Of a stretch of 44,600 bases of DNA, positions 44,539 through 44,600 are shown in pieces. The DNA comes from Limisphaerales bacterium (GTDB lineage Bacteria; Verrucomicrobiota; Verrucomicrobiia; Limisphaerales; UBA1096), in assembly GCA_004213515.1 (NCBI GenBank), contig SHAK01000017.1, positions 1-44,600 of the forward strand, in the 5' to 3' direction. Both the position numbers and the translations under genes were made by a program. The notes beneath the pieces were generated by a model, which had not been told where the DNA came from, did not search any database, and was given only the letters and a program-made list of their open reading frames with translations. How positions within the stretch are numbered: the stretch's first letter is position 1; each line of letters opens with the position of its first letter.

Positions 44539-44600
44539 CTTCAATCAGGCAAAATTAACACCAGTATGGCCCTCGTTTTTTCAAGCCGGTTCTATTGGCA

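Overview
The window looks like a marine Verrucomicrobiota chromosome, possibly Pedosphaerales-like or Opitutae-like; the exact lineage cannot be fixed from sequence reading alone. The grounds are the gene content: a DUF1559-type pseudopilin, a PSCyt1/PSCyt2/PSD1 protein, a formylglycine-type sulfatase, a ThuA-like protein, a twin-arginine Gfo/Idh/MocA oxidoreductase, a sugar-sensor/AraC chimera and a giant repetitive extracellular protein. Base composition is AT-leaning. Many starts have no clear Shine-Dalgarno sequence. No CRISPR array, prophage or insertion sequence was seen.

Left part (1-6980): the 3' end of a very long secreted protein built from six ~200-residue units, Ig-like domains and a twin beta-sandwich pair. 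A strong terminator follows, then a small lipoprotein, an ankyrin-repeat lipoprotein and a pseudopilin in tight succession.

Centre-left (7062-18139): the most notable region, a phosphonate catabolism locus. phnA, phnY and phnW overlap one another and encode the hydrolytic route from 2-aminoethylphosphonate via phosphonoacetaldehyde and phosphonoacetate to acetate and phosphate. Further along are a class III PLP enzyme best read as PbfA (entry of (R)-1-hydroxy-2-aminoethylphosphonate into the same route), a sugar-sensor/AraC regulator, and a small DUF3311-like protein overlapping a sodium:solute symporter. Two genes with no textbook role in this pathway sit inside it: a stand-alone class I glutamine amidotransferase and an eight-CXXCH multiheme cytochrome. 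These and the symporter are the best candidates for undescribed biology here.

Middle (18220-30180): an esterase/sialate-O-acetylesterase fusion, a HELAH metallopeptidase-like protein, typA/bipA (minus), a Gfo/Idh/MocA oxidoreductase (minus), tRNA-Arg(ACG) (minus), a creatininase-family enzyme with a small membrane protein (minus), a ThuA-like protein, a phosphatase/nuclease-fold lipoprotein whose signal-peptide codons contain a terminator-like hairpin, another ankyrin lipoprotein (minus) and a gamma-glutamyltransferase.

Right part (30177-44600): a PSCyt1-DUF1549-DUF1553 protein without its usual DUF1501 partner, about 590 bases with no convincing gene, deoC-mdh (minus), acs and a sulfatase (minus), apaG, a sialidase-like protein (minus), and an HPr-gatC-gatA-gatB operon. 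Acs could consume the acetate released by PhnA. GatCAB supports the indirect Glu-tRNA(Gln) route to Gln-tRNA(Gln).
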